Source: Caballeronia sordidicola
Lineage (GTDB): Bacteria > Pseudomonadota > Gammaproteobacteria > Burkholderiales > Burkholderiaceae
Assembly (NCBI RefSeq): GCF_002220365.1
Contig: NZ_MTHB01000024.1
Coordinates: forward strand, 1 to 38,567
Length of the DNA: 38,567 bases
Reading direction: 5' to 3'
This document shows positions 16,503 to 25,803 of the stretch, piece by piece. The notes beneath the pieces were generated by a model. It saw only the letters and a program-made list of their open reading frames with translations. It was not told where the DNA came from and did no database searches. The stretch's first letter is position 1. Every line of letters starts with the position of its first letter. The position numbers and the translations under genes were made by a program.

Positions 16503-16524
16503 AAAAACCCCGCGTCCGCGGGTT
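16503..16524 (-). terminator. Rho-independent terminator of the outer-membrane protein gene
   Basis: On the minus strand CCCGCG-GA-CGCGGG forms a tight 6-bp GC stem (flanked by further A-T pairs) and is followed at once by TTTTT. It lies about 35 bases after the stop codon at 16557. Confidence 0.8.
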
Positions 16525-16556
16525 ATTAGACGACTTTTAAGTGAATCGGTGCGCCA

Positions 16557-17453
16557 TCAGAAGTATTTTTCAACCCAGAGTTGCACAACAGTTGCTCGTT
16601 GCGTGTTGGACGTGTGGTAGAAGTCGCGCGAAAAGTTGCCGGCAAAATAAAAGCCCTGCTTTCCAAATCCGGTGTAGATGAACGCGGGTCCGCCGCGCGC
16701 ATCAGCGGTTCGGGCATTGTCCGAGTTATAGACGTTGTTCACGTTGTATTGTGCCTGCGCTCCTAGCATGAGATTCGGCGTGACCCAATAGCCGACGGCG
16801 GTATCCATGAAGGTCATAGACACCCCGTTGGTCTTCTGGAACAGCTGTCCGTTGACAATAGTGGCGTTCATGTTCCTGGCGGCATAAGTGATGGTCAACG
16901 GGTTGATGCTGATCCCGAACCGGCCGAGCGCGATATAGTTATTGTCTTCGAGTGTAAAGCTGTATTGATCTGTTCCTGATCCATAGCCACTGGTGCGCGT
17001 GAGACCTGTAGGAAAATTAATAACGATCTGCGGGTTTGTCCACATTTCGAAAAACCCCGGAGCCATCTTGTCGGGACCGTTCTGAGGCACGATTGCATAG
17101 TAATACTCAAGGGAGAAGCCCGGAGAGGAACCCGACACGGGTGACCCCTTGCCATCAAGCGACGTATGTCCGACTGCTCCCCTCAGTTCGAACTGAAACT
17201 GGTCTCGGGTGGTCCCGGTGATGCCGACGGGTGTGTAGTACGAGACCATGTTGAAGACCGACAAGGTCGGAATCGATCCGCTTAGGGAATCCGATATGAA
17301 ACCTTGATAACTCCACCCGCCTGGACGACCAGGTGTGCCAAATGTCAAGACGTTGGTGGCGTCCGCTGGGCTACTAATGCCGGCGATCAATCCCGCCGCA
17401 CAAGCCAGTTTTGACAAAGTCTTGATGAAGGCGCGGCACTTGTTTCCTGACAT
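16557..17453 (-). CDS. Outer-membrane protein of the MetA-pathway/phenol-degradation transporter family
   Basis: A 298-residue protein with a signal peptide (KTLSKLACAAGLIAGISSPADA, cleavage near residue 32). It is rich in alternating, aromatic beta-strand sequence and ends in VVQLWVEKYF, the terminal aromatic of an outer-membrane beta-barrel. The general pattern (GRPGGWSYQGF, FELRGAVGHTSLDG, YTGFGKQGFYFAGNFSRDFY) resembles the SphA/MetA-like proteins annotated as transporters in aromatic degraders. It has its own long AT-rich upstream region and its own terminator, so it is a single-gene unit. A passive channel for a hydrophobic or aromatic substrate is a reasonable guess. The protein family is recognised only by pattern. 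Confidence 0.65.
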   Translation of the reverse strand: MSGNKCRAFIKTLSKLACAAGLIAGISSPADATNVLTFGTPGRPGGWSYQGFISDSLSGSIPTLSVFNMVSYYTPVGITGTTRDQFQFELRGAVGHTSLDGKGSPVSGSSPGFSLEYYYAIVPQNGPDKMAPGFFEMWTNPQIVINFPTGLTRTSGYGSGTDQYSFTLEDNNYIALGRFGISINPLTITYAARNMNATIVNGQLFQKTNGVSMTFMDTAVGYWVTPNLMLGAQAQYNVNNVYNSDNARTADARGGPAFIYTGFGKQGFYFAGNFSRDFYHTSNTQRATVVQLWVEKYF

Positions 17454-18137
17454 TTCGATCCCCTTAGATCATGAACAAACTTAAACAGAACTATTGCGTT
17501 GACGGTTTATTGACTTCTTCACTCGAGTCATTCCTTGCGCCATAGGCTTCTTCGCCACGGCTTGGCTAGTAGTGGCCAGGCTCGACAAAAGCAGACTTAT
17601 CACTGCTCACATGGACCCAAACGCGGGTGCAAGAAATTTTTATCATTTCGTATTACTTATCTATTGAATCAATAAATTGAATCGGCACAAACCGTTGCTA
17701 ACTTAGAGCGGCAAGACGCGTTAGCTGTCCTCGCATGGCAGCCGCATATCTTTCGCACTATCTCATATGTAAATAGTTGTATTGCTGGCAAACAGTGTAA
17801 GACGCCAATATTTCAAATTGGTACTAGGGTATACGCTTAATTTGACCGCAAAAACGACTGAATATGTCTCCTGCAGGATCAATATTTTGATTGCATATTA
17901 TCTAACTGTTTGCATGCGGTTGGTGTAATTGAACGAAAGAGTCTTGGCGGAAGGTAACCCGCCCACCGGCAAACCTGTTCGGCAGGGGCGGACGAAGCCA
18001 CGAATGCGGTTGAGCAGGCGCTGGTACTACGTGGCACACCTTGACGGATCCGGTGCGAGCGGAGACGGGAATGGATTAGAGTCGTCGGACTACGCGAATT
18101 GAGAACCGGCGATGAATGCGCTGAAGAGCTGGCCCGG
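17454..18137. promoter_or_regulatory. AT-rich intergenic region upstream of the outer-membrane protein gene
   Basis: Around 17630-17900 the base composition is far lower in GC than its neighbours. It includes the perfect odd palindrome TATTGA-A-TCAATA at 17662-17674, a possible operator. It probably carries the promoter for the minus-strand gene at 17453. From about 17940 the sequence is GC-rich again and leads into the IS6 remnant without a recognisable gene. Confidence 0.5.
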
Positions 18138-18568
18138 CTGTTCGATGGGCAACACTATGATCGCGAGATCATCCTTCTGTGTCTTCGCTGGTACTTGTCT
18201 TACAAGCTTGGCCTGCTGGATCGTGCCGGGATGATGGCTGCGCGAGGTTTGTCGCTCTCGCACACGACAATCCCGCGCGGGGCGCACCCTTATCCGCCCG
18301 AATTCATCGAATGCTGGAACCGCTTTGGCACTCCCGCAGGACTGTCGTGGCGTGTCGACGAAACGTCCCTGGAAATCCGGGGTAAGTGGGTCTACCTCTA
18401 TCGGGCGGTGGATCGGGCCGGCCAGACGGGAGGCTTCGTGCTACGCGCCAACCGCGACGTGGCTACAGCAAAAGCGTTTTTCAAGAAGGCCGTCAAGCAT
18501 CAGGGGTGCTCACCGAAACCATCACGCTCGATGGCTACGCTGCCTGGCATCGGGCCGTGCGTTTGCTC
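18138..18568 (+). pseudogene. IS6-family transposase remnant, frameshifted and truncated
   Basis: The frame reads HYDREIILLCLRWYLSYKLG, then SWRVDETSLEIRGKWVYLYR with the first DDE aspartate. After a frameshift near 18501-18506 it continues in another frame as ETITLDGYAAWHRAVR with the second aspartate. This is the IS240/IS6 family transposase order. The third catalytic residue and the C-terminal part are missing, several conserved positions are altered, and no flanking inverted repeats are seen. The remnant stops within a few bases of the 3' end of the tadG-like gene, so the insertion end or a later deletion lies exactly at the edge of the tad locus. Confidence 0.85.
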
Positions 18569-18573
18569 GCGCC

Positions 18574-20394
18574 CTATTGCGTCAGACGGAGCACACCTAG
18601 ATTGCCGGCGATCTGCTGGAAAATGGCCGTCAGGGCCGCGTTGGTCGGCGCATGGTAATAGTTGCCCGGCGACGCGCAGTTCTGCATGGTCTGTTGCGCC
18701 TGTACGCTCGTCGTGTCGGTTCCGTAGGTACCGAAGGTGATCGAATAGATAGTGATGCCGTCGTTCTTCATCGCGGTGCAGACGGCGAGCTGAAAGGTGT
18801 TGATATCGGCTACAGAAGTCGTCGAACCGTTGGGCAGGCCGACCGTGGGCGCCGTCAACGCGCTATTGCCTACGCCGGACAAACCGTTGAACGAAGGAGA
18901 CGGCATGATGCCGCTCGCGCCGCCCGGATCGTTCTCGCCATCGGTCAGGACGATCACGACCCGCTGCAAGCCTTGCGTCGTCGCTTCTGGCCGGGGCAGG
19001 TTGGGATCGGACGACACCCAGCCATTCGAACTCGACACCTGGGGCGACCACGCCGACGACACCATGCGCCATCCCCACAACAGGCCGGTTGGAATGATCG
19101 TCGAGCCGTTTGCCGTCATCTGGTTGATCGCAGCAGCCAACGTGGTCTGATTCTGAGTCAGGAACAGCATGGGCTGGATATGGCAGGGTCTTTCGTTCGA
19201 ATAATACGAATTTCCGTTCTGATCCCAGGTCGTCATCGCGGGGGCATTGTTCCCGGTCGCCGGCGGCTGGAACCAGGAGTTATAGATCGTCGCTGGCATG
19301 CTGGTGCCGCAGCTCGGCGAGCCGTAGATCTGGTAAGTCAGCGGCACGTTCATCACAGTATTGACATTGGCCACCGGGCAAGAAGTATCTTTGGCGACGG
19401 CGCTGTAGTTCGTGATCTTGAAACCCGCCTTCGGAACGTTGTAGTAGAACGGCGTAAAGCCTGGCGAACTGGCAGGCGCGTAGGCCAGCGGATACAGGTT
19501 CCTGGCGCTGCCCACGCGCGGTTCAACCGGGCAACCGCCCCATCCCGATCCGGTCACTGACGGCTGCACCATCATCGAGATACCGGTGGAGTTGTAGCTG
19601 TTGGGGTCGTTCGCCGCGGGCGTGATCCAGCTACCGGTGGGAAGCAGCGACGTGCCAACATTCACCATGGTTGTAAACGGCACCAGGCCGATGTAGGAAT
19701 TGTTGCCCGACTGGGCGAAAATCTGCGACACCAGCGCGTTCGCCGCCGTGCGCAGCCCCTCGATCTTGCTGCCCTGGCTCGAGTCCGAGCTGGCAGGGTC
19801 TGCCATCGATCCCGTGTTGTCGAGCACCATCGCCAGTTCCAGCGTGCTCTGCGGGAGGTACAGCGCGGTGTTGTTGGCTGCCATGGGTGTGGTGGTCGGC
19901 AAAGTCTGGCCACCGGAACCCGAGCCGCTGCCGGACGTCCCGGGCACGACCACTGGCGCGATCAGTTTCAAGGTGCCCGCCGCTGACAATTGAATGGTTT
20001 CTCCCGTGGCCGGCGACCCGGACAACGTTGCCGAAAAACCGCTGTCAGGCATGGTGAGCGACATATACCCGATCGGCATGTTCGCGTTGTAATAGGCACG
20101 CGCGTCCTTCTGCCACTGGGCAACCGATAGCCCCGCGCCGTGCTTGAGGTCGACGCCTGCCGATAGTGTCGCCACGTCAAGCGCCGACTGCATGCGCGAC
20201 TGTGTCATGCCTCCGTCGATCGTATCAAGCGCAATGCATAACGACGCAATCATCATGCTGCCGCATATTGCAAATATGACCGCGACCGCGCCCTCATCCC
20301 CACGCAGCAATGCGGCGGCGCGTCCAACGTTCGGACCCACTGGCTGGGCGAGGGGGTCATCGTGATGTTGCTTGGAAGAGCGGTTCAACATCAT
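18574..20394 (-). CDS. tadG: TadG-like pilus protein with von Willebrand factor A domain
   Basis: A 606-residue protein. Near the N-terminus DEGAVAVIFAICGSMMIASLC is the TadE/TadG-type Glu-containing hydrophobic segment, followed by SALDVATLSAGVDL as in putative Flp-pilus-assembly TadE/G proteins. A vWA domain follows with LAMVLDNTGSMADP (D-x-T-x-S MIDAS motif) at about residue 188, and its later strand VVIVLTDGENDPGGASG at about residue 480. A long Thr/Ser/Gly-rich insert lies in between. It is the last gene of the tad operon, starting by ATGA overlap with tadF. It is predicted to be a minor pilin or envelope component whose vWA domain binds a partner. Confidence 0.85.
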   Translation of the reverse strand: MMLNRSSKQHHDDPLAQPVGPNVGRAAALLRGDEGAVAVIFAICGSMMIASLCIALDTIDGGMTQSRMQSALDVATLSAGVDLKHGAGLSVAQWQKDARAYYNANMPIGYMSLTMPDSGFSATLSGSPATGETIQLSAAGTLKLIAPVVVPGTSGSGSGSGGQTLPTTTPMAANNTALYLPQSTLELAMVLDNTGSMADPASSDSSQGSKIEGLRTAANALVSQIFAQSGNNSYIGLVPFTTMVNVGTSLLPTGSWITPAANDPNSYNSTGISMMVQPSVTGSGWGGCPVEPRVGSARNLYPLAYAPASSPGFTPFYYNVPKAGFKITNYSAVAKDTSCPVANVNTVMNVPLTYQIYGSPSCGTSMPATIYNSWFQPPATGNNAPAMTTWDQNGNSYYSNERPCHIQPMLFLTQNQTTLAAAINQMTANGSTIIPTGLLWGWRMVSSAWSPQVSSSNGWVSSDPNLPRPEATTQGLQRVVIVLTDGENDPGGASGIMPSPSFNGLSGVGNSALTAPTVGLPNGSTTSVADINTFQLAVCTAMKNDGITIYSITFGTYGTDTTSVQAQQTMQNCASPGNYYHAPTNAALTAIFQQIAGNLGVLRLTQ

Positions 20395-21074
20395 CCGGAC
20401 ACCAGTTCGAGCGGCTGACCGGAACGCGGACGCACATAGATACGCTCATAGATAGTTTGCGTGCCCGGAGCACCAGGCCACAACCCGGTAGTCAGCGCAA
20501 AAGGATTGAACGTGTAGAAAACCTCCACCACAATGGCCGAGTCCCCGTTACGGAACGGCCAGGTCGCGGGAAGGATGTTGCCGGGGGTCACGCCCGTCGT
20601 CATGCCGCGGCCGTTCCATGGAGCACTTGCCTGCCAACTGATGTGCGGCACGCCGGCCGCCATGGTGGGAGTATTGATCGTCGATTGGCAAGAGGACGTA
20701 AGTTCGCAAACCGATGTAATGATTACGCCGCCGCCCTGGTTCAAGCTGTCCGGCGCGCTCAGGAGCGTTGCCGCGTTCCAGATCGAGCCCAAATCATTCG
20801 AATCAGTGGTGGCGTTGGTGTTGATGAGTTGGGGTGTCTGCCCGAGCGAATCGGCTAGCATGAACGCGGTGTGTTCCAGCGCGCTAACGGTCCGCATGTA
20901 CATATAGATCTCGCTGAATCCCACCATCAGCAGCACCATGAGCGGAACGATTATGACGAGTTCCACCGATACGCTGCCGCGATCCGAGCCGAGCAAGCTG
21001 TGAAGCAAGTGACGAAGTGCCCCACGCAAATCCGCTTTTCTGCGTGATCGAACTGTAGGGAGAGCAGTCATCAT
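20391..21074 (-). CDS. tadF: TadF/TadE-family pseudopilin
   Basis: A 227-residue protein with the segment DRGSVSVELVIIVPLMVLLMVGFSEIYMY (about residues 31-60), the G-x-x-x-V-E pseudopilin signature with a glutamate five residues after the cleavage glycine. It should be processed by the TadV peptidase and act as a minor pilin. It overlaps tadE and tadG by ATGA on both sides. The extracytoplasmic part has no further known motif. Confidence 0.8.
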   Translation of the reverse strand: MMTALPTVRSRRKADLRGALRHLLHSLLGSDRGSVSVELVIIVPLMVLLMVGFSEIYMYMRTVSALEHTAFMLADSLGQTPQLINTNATTDSNDLGSIWNAATLLSAPDSLNQGGGVIITSVCELTSSCQSTINTPTMAAGVPHISWQASAPWNGRGMTTGVTPGNILPATWPFRNGDSAIVVEVFYTFNPFALTTGLWPGAPGTQTIYERIYVRPRSGQPLELVSG

Positions 21075-21565
21075 TTTTCGTTCTGCACGATGTAGTTGCG
21101 CTGGAAAGTCAGCAGTGGAATGCCGACCAGTTGAGGAATACCCGAGATGCCCGGTGTCGTCAGCGTGATGTTGTACGACACCACGTCACCCAGCGCACCA
21201 AGGCCTGCCGTATAAGCAGGAGTACCAACAGCGTTGTAGCTGCCGTAGTCGAGCTCGGTAATCGTGAGGGTCGTATTGGGCAAGCCGGTCCAGCCGCTCA
21301 AGATGTTCGACACAATCTGTTTTGCCTGCTGCGCACGCGTGCCCGAAGCAGGGTTGGTCGTCGTCAGGCCCACGCGGGACGCTGACTGAGCGGCCATCTG
21401 CACGGTGGCATCGATCATCATGTCAACCGCGAGTTCCACCGTGCCAAGCACGAGGACGAACACGAACGGCGCGGCGATCGCGAACTCGATTGCCGACACA
21501 CCGCGGGTGTCACGGCAGAGCCTGGCAAGCAAGCGCACTAATCCGCGCGGGTCCGAAGCGCTCAT
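21071..21565 (-). CDS. tadE: TadE-family pseudopilin
   Basis: A 164-residue protein with RGVSAIEFAIAAPFVFVLVLGTVELAVDM, the classic TadE prepilin-like segment (cleavage after Gly, Glu at +5). The small periplasmic domain has two regions of beta-type sequence. Expected to be matured by the CpaA/TadV peptidase and needed for pilus assembly together with TadF. Confidence 0.88.
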   Translation of the reverse strand: MSASDPRGLVRLLARLCRDTRGVSAIEFAIAAPFVFVLVLGTVELAVDMMIDATVQMAAQSASRVGLTTTNPASGTRAQQAKQIVSNILSGWTGLPNTTLTITELDYGSYNAVGTPAYTAGLGALGDVVSYNITLTTPGISGIPQLVGIPLLTFQRNYIVQNEK

Positions 21566-22473
21566 CGCACACTCGACGCCTGGATCGTTGTCGCCGGGAC
21601 CGCCGTGACCACCGAAGCACGATGATCTGCCGGGTAGTCCGACCGCGTGCGCTGGATGTCATAAAACCGCAGGTTGTCCTGTACCGATGCCTTCGGCAGC
21701 GTTTTTCCGAGGATTTCGGCGGCAGCCTCGTTATTCCCAAGCAGTCCATAGGCGAGTGCCAGATCCTGACGCGCCTGGGGGGGGGCGCCCGGGTAGCGCG
21801 TGACGTCGAGCAGCACATTGGCGCCCTCGCGCGGATTGCCGCCAAGCACCAGTGACAAACCCAGGTTCACGCTCAGCAGCGGGTCACCCGGATTAGCCTC
21901 CAGTGCCTTGCGCAAGACGGCTTGCGCACCCGCGTGGTCGCCCTTGAGGTCAAGTGCGGCGCCTAAACCCGCTGACGCCATTGGATCGCCGGGCACTCGG
22001 GCGAGCACACCTTGATAAGTCGAGATTGCGTCGTCGAAGCGGCGCTGGTGAATCGCCACTCGCGCGATGCCAATTCGCGGCCCCACCGCCGCAGGATCGA
22101 AACTGCTCGCTTTCTGGTAGTAGACGCCCGCTCGCGTAAAGTCACCCACTGCATAGAGCGTGTCGCCAAGTCCGGTCAGGCCCGGCACGGACGTCGGGTC
22201 CGCCTTCACTATCTTGTCGAAGAGCGAGGTCGCCAGCTCAATGTTGCCGGAGTCCAGGGAGGTCTCTGCGATGCGCAGCTCGCCCATCGTTCCGGGTGAC
22301 GAATTGCGCAGCACCGGACGGGTCTCAGTCGCATGCTCCGTCGTCGTGCAAGCGGAGGTTGCAAACAGCGCTGTGCTCACGGCCGTGAGACACACACCTC
22401 GTGCCGCCCAGAGCAATGAAGAAACATTCAATGCCCGCGACGTGTCAGCGAAAAACAGTTCGAGTGATTTCAT
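21562..22473 (-). CDS. tadD: TadD, tetratricopeptide-repeat lipoprotein
   Basis: A 303-residue protein with a hydrophobic leader ending in a lipobox-like FATSAC (about residue 42), so probably an outer-membrane-directed lipoprotein. Several TPR units follow: GLTGLGDTLYAVGDFTRAG, PRIGIARVAIHQRRFDDAIS, ASAGLGAALDLKGDHAGAQA and LSVNLGLSLVLGGNPREG. TadD helps secretin assembly in Flp pilus systems. ATGA overlaps join it to tadC and tadE. Confidence 0.88.
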   Translation of the reverse strand: MKSLELFFADTSRALNVSSLLWAARGVCLTAVSTALFATSACTTTEHATETRPVLRNSSPGTMGELRIAETSLDSGNIELATSLFDKIVKADPTSVPGLTGLGDTLYAVGDFTRAGVYYQKASSFDPAAVGPRIGIARVAIHQRRFDDAISTYQGVLARVPGDPMASAGLGAALDLKGDHAGAQAVLRKALEANPGDPLLSVNLGLSLVLGGNPREGANVLLDVTRYPGAPPQARQDLALAYGLLGNNEAAAEILGKTLPKASVQDNLRFYDIQRTRSDYPADHRASVVTAVPATTIQASSVR

Positions 22474-23426
22474 CTTGTATCTAGAAATGCGAGAAGCTGA
22501 ATGACAGCGGGACCCGCCGCGATCACTACGACCGCAGGAAGAATGAACAGCATCATCGGCAGCACCATCTTCGGTGCGAGCTTGGCGGCTTTTTCTTCGA
22601 GGGAGACGATGTGCGACAACCGTTCCGTGCGAGACAAGGTTCGCAGTGCCTGCGTGATCGGCGTGCCGTAGCGCATCGACTGCGTCAGCGTTGAGATCAG
22701 CGCGCGGATCGAAGGCAGATCGATGCGTTCCGCGAGGCCATGCAGCGCGCGGGTGCTGTCGCCGGAAAGCTTAAGTTCGTCGGCGGCGAGCGAGAATTCA
22801 TCGGACAGCGGAGGGCAGATCGTCGCGAGTTCATCGGCCACGCGCCGGATGCTGACAGCAAGGCTATTGCCGGCATTCGTGCATATCACAAGAAGGTCGA
22901 GCGCGTCTGGCAAAGAGCCGGCCATTTGCTTGCGCCGGCGTGATGCCCGGAACGCGATAATGTGTTCGGGCAGCATCATGCCGATCACAAAGGCGCCCAT
23001 CATGGCCGTGCCGCGTCCGACAAAAAAGGATCCAATGAATGGGATGCGATCGCCCAGCATGACCGTAGGAATGGCGCAAAGCACGCCGACGAAGAACTTG
23101 ACCGCTAGGAGAATTGACACCGCATAGTTGCTGCGGTAGCCGCTGCGGACCATTTCCTTGTGAAGTTTCGCGCGATTTTTTGCGTCGAACAGCGGTAGTT
23201 TGTCGCCAAATACTGCGAGCCGCCGAAAGAAACGGCGGCGAAAGCTATTCTCCGGTGCGTCGTCGAAATCGCTGACTAGCTGATGGCTGGACGCGACTTC
23301 GCGCACCCGCTCGGCGATACGGCCGCGCCTCCCGCCATGTTTGGTCACCCACCAGATTGCCAGCACGGCGAACAGGGCCAGCAGCATAAGCAGGTTGATC
23401 AGCGTTTCAGCGAGGGACTGGCTCAT
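22470..23426 (-). CDS. tadC: TadC, inner-membrane platform protein of Flp pilus
   Basis: A 318-residue GspF-family protein. Transmembrane segments lie near residues 8-27, 103-125, 140-160 and 285-312. The cytoplasmic T2SSF domain is seen in ALDLLVICTNAGNSLAVSIR and SLISTLTQSMRYGTPITQAL-like sequence. It pairs with TadB to form the platform on which the TadA ATPase works. ATGA overlaps with tadB and tadD. Confidence 0.9.
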   Translation of the reverse strand: MSQSLAETLINLLMLLALFAVLAIWWVTKHGGRRGRIAERVREVASSHQLVSDFDDAPENSFRRRFFRRLAVFGDKLPLFDAKNRAKLHKEMVRSGYRSNYAVSILLAVKFFVGVLCAIPTVMLGDRIPFIGSFFVGRGTAMMGAFVIGMMLPEHIIAFRASRRRKQMAGSLPDALDLLVICTNAGNSLAVSIRRVADELATICPPLSDEFSLAADELKLSGDSTRALHGLAERIDLPSIRALISTLTQSMRYGTPITQALRTLSRTERLSHIVSLEEKAAKLAPKMVLPMMLFILPAVVVIAAGPAVIQLLAFLDTR

Positions 23427-24397
23427 CGAGAGGTATCCAGTTTCGAAAGCTTAGTGATCAGAAAGAGCCCGAGAACTACGGAGATTACGGCATACGTCAA
23501 CAGCTTGTGACCCGAATCGCTAGTGAACAACACCATCACGTAAGCACGGTTCAGGAAATAGAGACATAGCATGATGCAGATGGGGATGGCTGCGAGGATC
23601 TTTGTCGTGATGCGGGCTTCCGCTGTGAGCGCCTTCGTCTTTTGCCTGACCTCCCTCCGGGTCCTTACGATACCGGACAGGTTTTCCAGGGTCTCGCCAA
23701 GCTGACCGCCCGTTTCGCGTTGCAAGAGAAGGCAGACGCAAAAGAACGAGAAATCGGCGATTTCAATACGCCGCATTGCAACGGCCAGTACTTCCTGCAG
23801 ATCTCTGCCTACCTGCAGCGAATCGCTCATCAGCTTGAACTCGCTTTTCAGCGGCTCGGGACACTCGTCGGCTGCCGATCCAATCACGTGTGTGACCGGC
23901 ACGCCCGCCCGAACCGCGCGCACGATCATATCCAGGAGGTCCGGAAAACCGTTGAGGAAGCGCGTGCGAAAGCGGTCGACTAAAAAGCTGTATGCACGCA
24001 TGGCCAGGAACAAGGGTAGTCCCGCGATCAAAAGCGGCTTTGCGAAACCAGGCAGCGGCATGTAGCGCGTCATGACGAGTGCAATCAACTCGCCGGTAAT
24101 GGTTGCCGCAATGACGACGCGAATCCCGTTGTCGCCGGCGACGGTTCGCAACCGCGAGAGCTTGGGCCGCACCCAGGCACTGAGCACATTGTCTGTTTTA
24201 TCGACGGTGAACAGGTCCGCATCGGTATTGACCGTCTTCTTGCCCCTGGTTGCCTCAATCGCGAACGATTCATGCATGCGAGTCTTGATCCGTGCATTCG
24301 GCTGCTTGCTACGCATGTCCATGATGACAAGCGCCATCATGCCGCAGAGAATCACGCCAATAAACGAGCACACAGTGAAGACGTCGATCGGGCTCAT
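23423..24397 (-). CDS. tadB: TadB, inner-membrane platform protein of Flp pilus
   Basis: A 324-residue GspF-family protein with hydrophobic segments near residues 5-25, 95-130 and 270-320. The T2SSF domain has LLDMIVRAVRAGVPVTHVIG and LLQRETGGQLGETLENLSGI. I placed the start at the ATG at 24397, which overlaps the tadA stop (ACATGAGCC); the longer frame to 24478 would run far into tadA. Partner of TadC. Confidence 0.9.
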   Translation of the reverse strand: MSPIDVFTVCSFIGVILCGMMALVIMDMRSKQPNARIKTRMHESFAIEATRGKKTVNTDADLFTVDKTDNVLSAWVRPKLSRLRTVAGDNGIRVVIAATITGELIALVMTRYMPLPGFAKPLLIAGLPLFLAMRAYSFLVDRFRTRFLNGFPDLLDMIVRAVRAGVPVTHVIGSAADECPEPLKSEFKLMSDSLQVGRDLQEVLAVAMRRIEIADFSFFCVCLLLQRETGGQLGETLENLSGIVRTRREVRQKTKALTAEARITTKILAAIPICIMLCLYFLNRAYVMVLFTSDSGHKLLTYAVISVVLGLFLITKLSKLDTSR

Positions 24398-25803
24398 GTC
24401 CTCATCGCCTCCAGCAAGGATTCTTCCAGTCCGTAGTAGGCAGCGCGCGCCGAAAAAGCGGGCCTGACGGCAGCGCATTCGTACACCCCCCTAACCTCTT
24501 CGTTGTAGGCGCTCGCGTCATAGTGAAACGTGAACAGGTCTTGCGTGATGATGACGTCGCCTTCCATGCCGACCAGTTCGGTGATGCGGGTGACTCGCCG
24601 CATGCCGTCGCGCATCCGCTCGATCTGCACGATCATGTGGACCGCGCTCGCGATCTGCCTGCGAATAGACATCAGCGGCAAGTTGCCGTTGGCCATCATT
24701 ACCATGCTTTCAAGCCGCGTAATCCCATCGCGTGGCGTGTTGGCGTGGATTGTCGTCATTGAGCCGTCGTGGCCCGTGTTCATCGCCTGCAATACATCGA
24801 ACGCTTCGGCCCCGCGAGTTTCGCCAAGGATGATCCGGTCCGGGCGCATCCGCAGCGCATTGCGCACAAGATCGCGCTGAGCCACGGCGCCGAGTCCCTC
24901 GGCATTCTCCGGTCGCGTCTCCAGGCTCACCACGTGCGGCTGCACGAGTTGTAGTTCCGCGGCATCTTCAATCGTGATGGTCCGCTCGCCCAGTCCGATA
25001 AAATGCGACAACGCGTTAAGCAATGTAGTCTTGCCGGAGCCAGTACCGCCGGACACAATAATATTGAGCCGACAGGTGCTCGCGAGTTTTAGCACGTTCG
25101 CCATCGCCTCTGACATGTTGCCTTGCTGCGCCATGCGATAAAGCGTGATGTTGCGCTTCGAAAACTTACGAATCGAGATGGTCGCGCCGTGGATCGCCAG
25201 CGGAGGCAATACCACATTCACCCGGCTGCCGTCGGCGAGGCGCGCATCGACCATCGGACTGCTTTCGTCGACCCGGCGCCCGACACCCGCGGCAATTCGT
25301 TGCGCGACGTTGATCACATGGGCGTTGTCGCGGAACTTGTACGCGGTCAGTTCGAGCCGTCCGTGGCGCTCCACATACACCTGGTCTGGCCCGTTGACGA
25401 GCACGTCTGTAACAGATTCGTCGGCAAGCAGTGGTTCGATTGGCCCGAGACCGAACATATCGTTCAGCAACTCACCGACAATCTGACCTTGCTCGGATAT
25501 CGTTATGTTCATGCGCTCACGCTCGGCAATGCCAAGCACCAACTGCTCGACACCCGGCTTCATCTGTTCGCGCGTTTTCCCGATAGCCACCGACGCATTC
25601 ATGGAATCGAACACGCCGCTGCGGATAACCTTGAACATATCCGAGCGAACCAGCGCTTCGTTGCCTTGCACAAGTGCCGCGTAGGTTGCGGCCGGTTTTG
25701 CCACGACAGGATCGATGAGCGATTCGAGCGTCGCCATAGCCGAGTCCCCTTTGGTGGCAGCGGGTTCCGGCTGCGTTCGTTCGACCTGTTTTTGCCCGAA
25801 CAT
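24394..25803 (-). CDS. tadA: TadA/CpaF secretion ATPase of Flp pilus
   Basis: A 469-residue type II/IV secretion ATPase. The N-terminal domain has GLGPIEPLLADESVTDVLVN (about 119-138). Walker A is GGTGSGKTTLLNAL (about 252), the Asp box IEDAAELQL follows, Walker B-like RIILGETRGAEAFDVLQAMN and the His box GSMTTIHANTP complete it. It hydrolyses ATP as a hexamer to drive pilin assembly at the TadB/TadC platform. The ATG at 25803 follows AGGAGAGCG and overlaps the cpaE stop by one base (TGATG); GTG 25806 is a less likely start. Confidence 0.93.
   Translation of the reverse strand: MFGQKQVERTQPEPAATKGDSAMATLESLIDPVVAKPAATYAALVQGNEALVRSDMFKVIRSGVFDSMNASVAIGKTREQMKPGVEQLVLGIAERERMNITISEQGQIVGELLNDMFGLGPIEPLLADESVTDVLVNGPDQVYVERHGRLELTAYKFRDNAHVINVAQRIAAGVGRRVDESSPMVDARLADGSRVNVVLPPLAIHGATISIRKFSKRNITLYRMAQQGNMSEAMANVLKLASTCRLNIIVSGGTGSGKTTLLNALSHFIGLGERTITIEDAAELQLVQPHVVSLETRPENAEGLGAVAQRDLVRNALRMRPDRIILGETRGAEAFDVLQAMNTGHDGSMTTIHANTPRDGITRLESMVMMANGNLPLMSIRRQIASAVHMIVQIERMRDGMRRVTRITELVGMEGDVIITQDLFTFHYDASAYNEEVRGVYECAAVRPAFSARAAYYGLEESLLEAMRT

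Noticed and set aside
18652..19560. 302-codon plus-strand frame
   Set aside because: It is antisense to the vWA-containing tadG gene and is Arg/His-rich as expected for a shadow frame.
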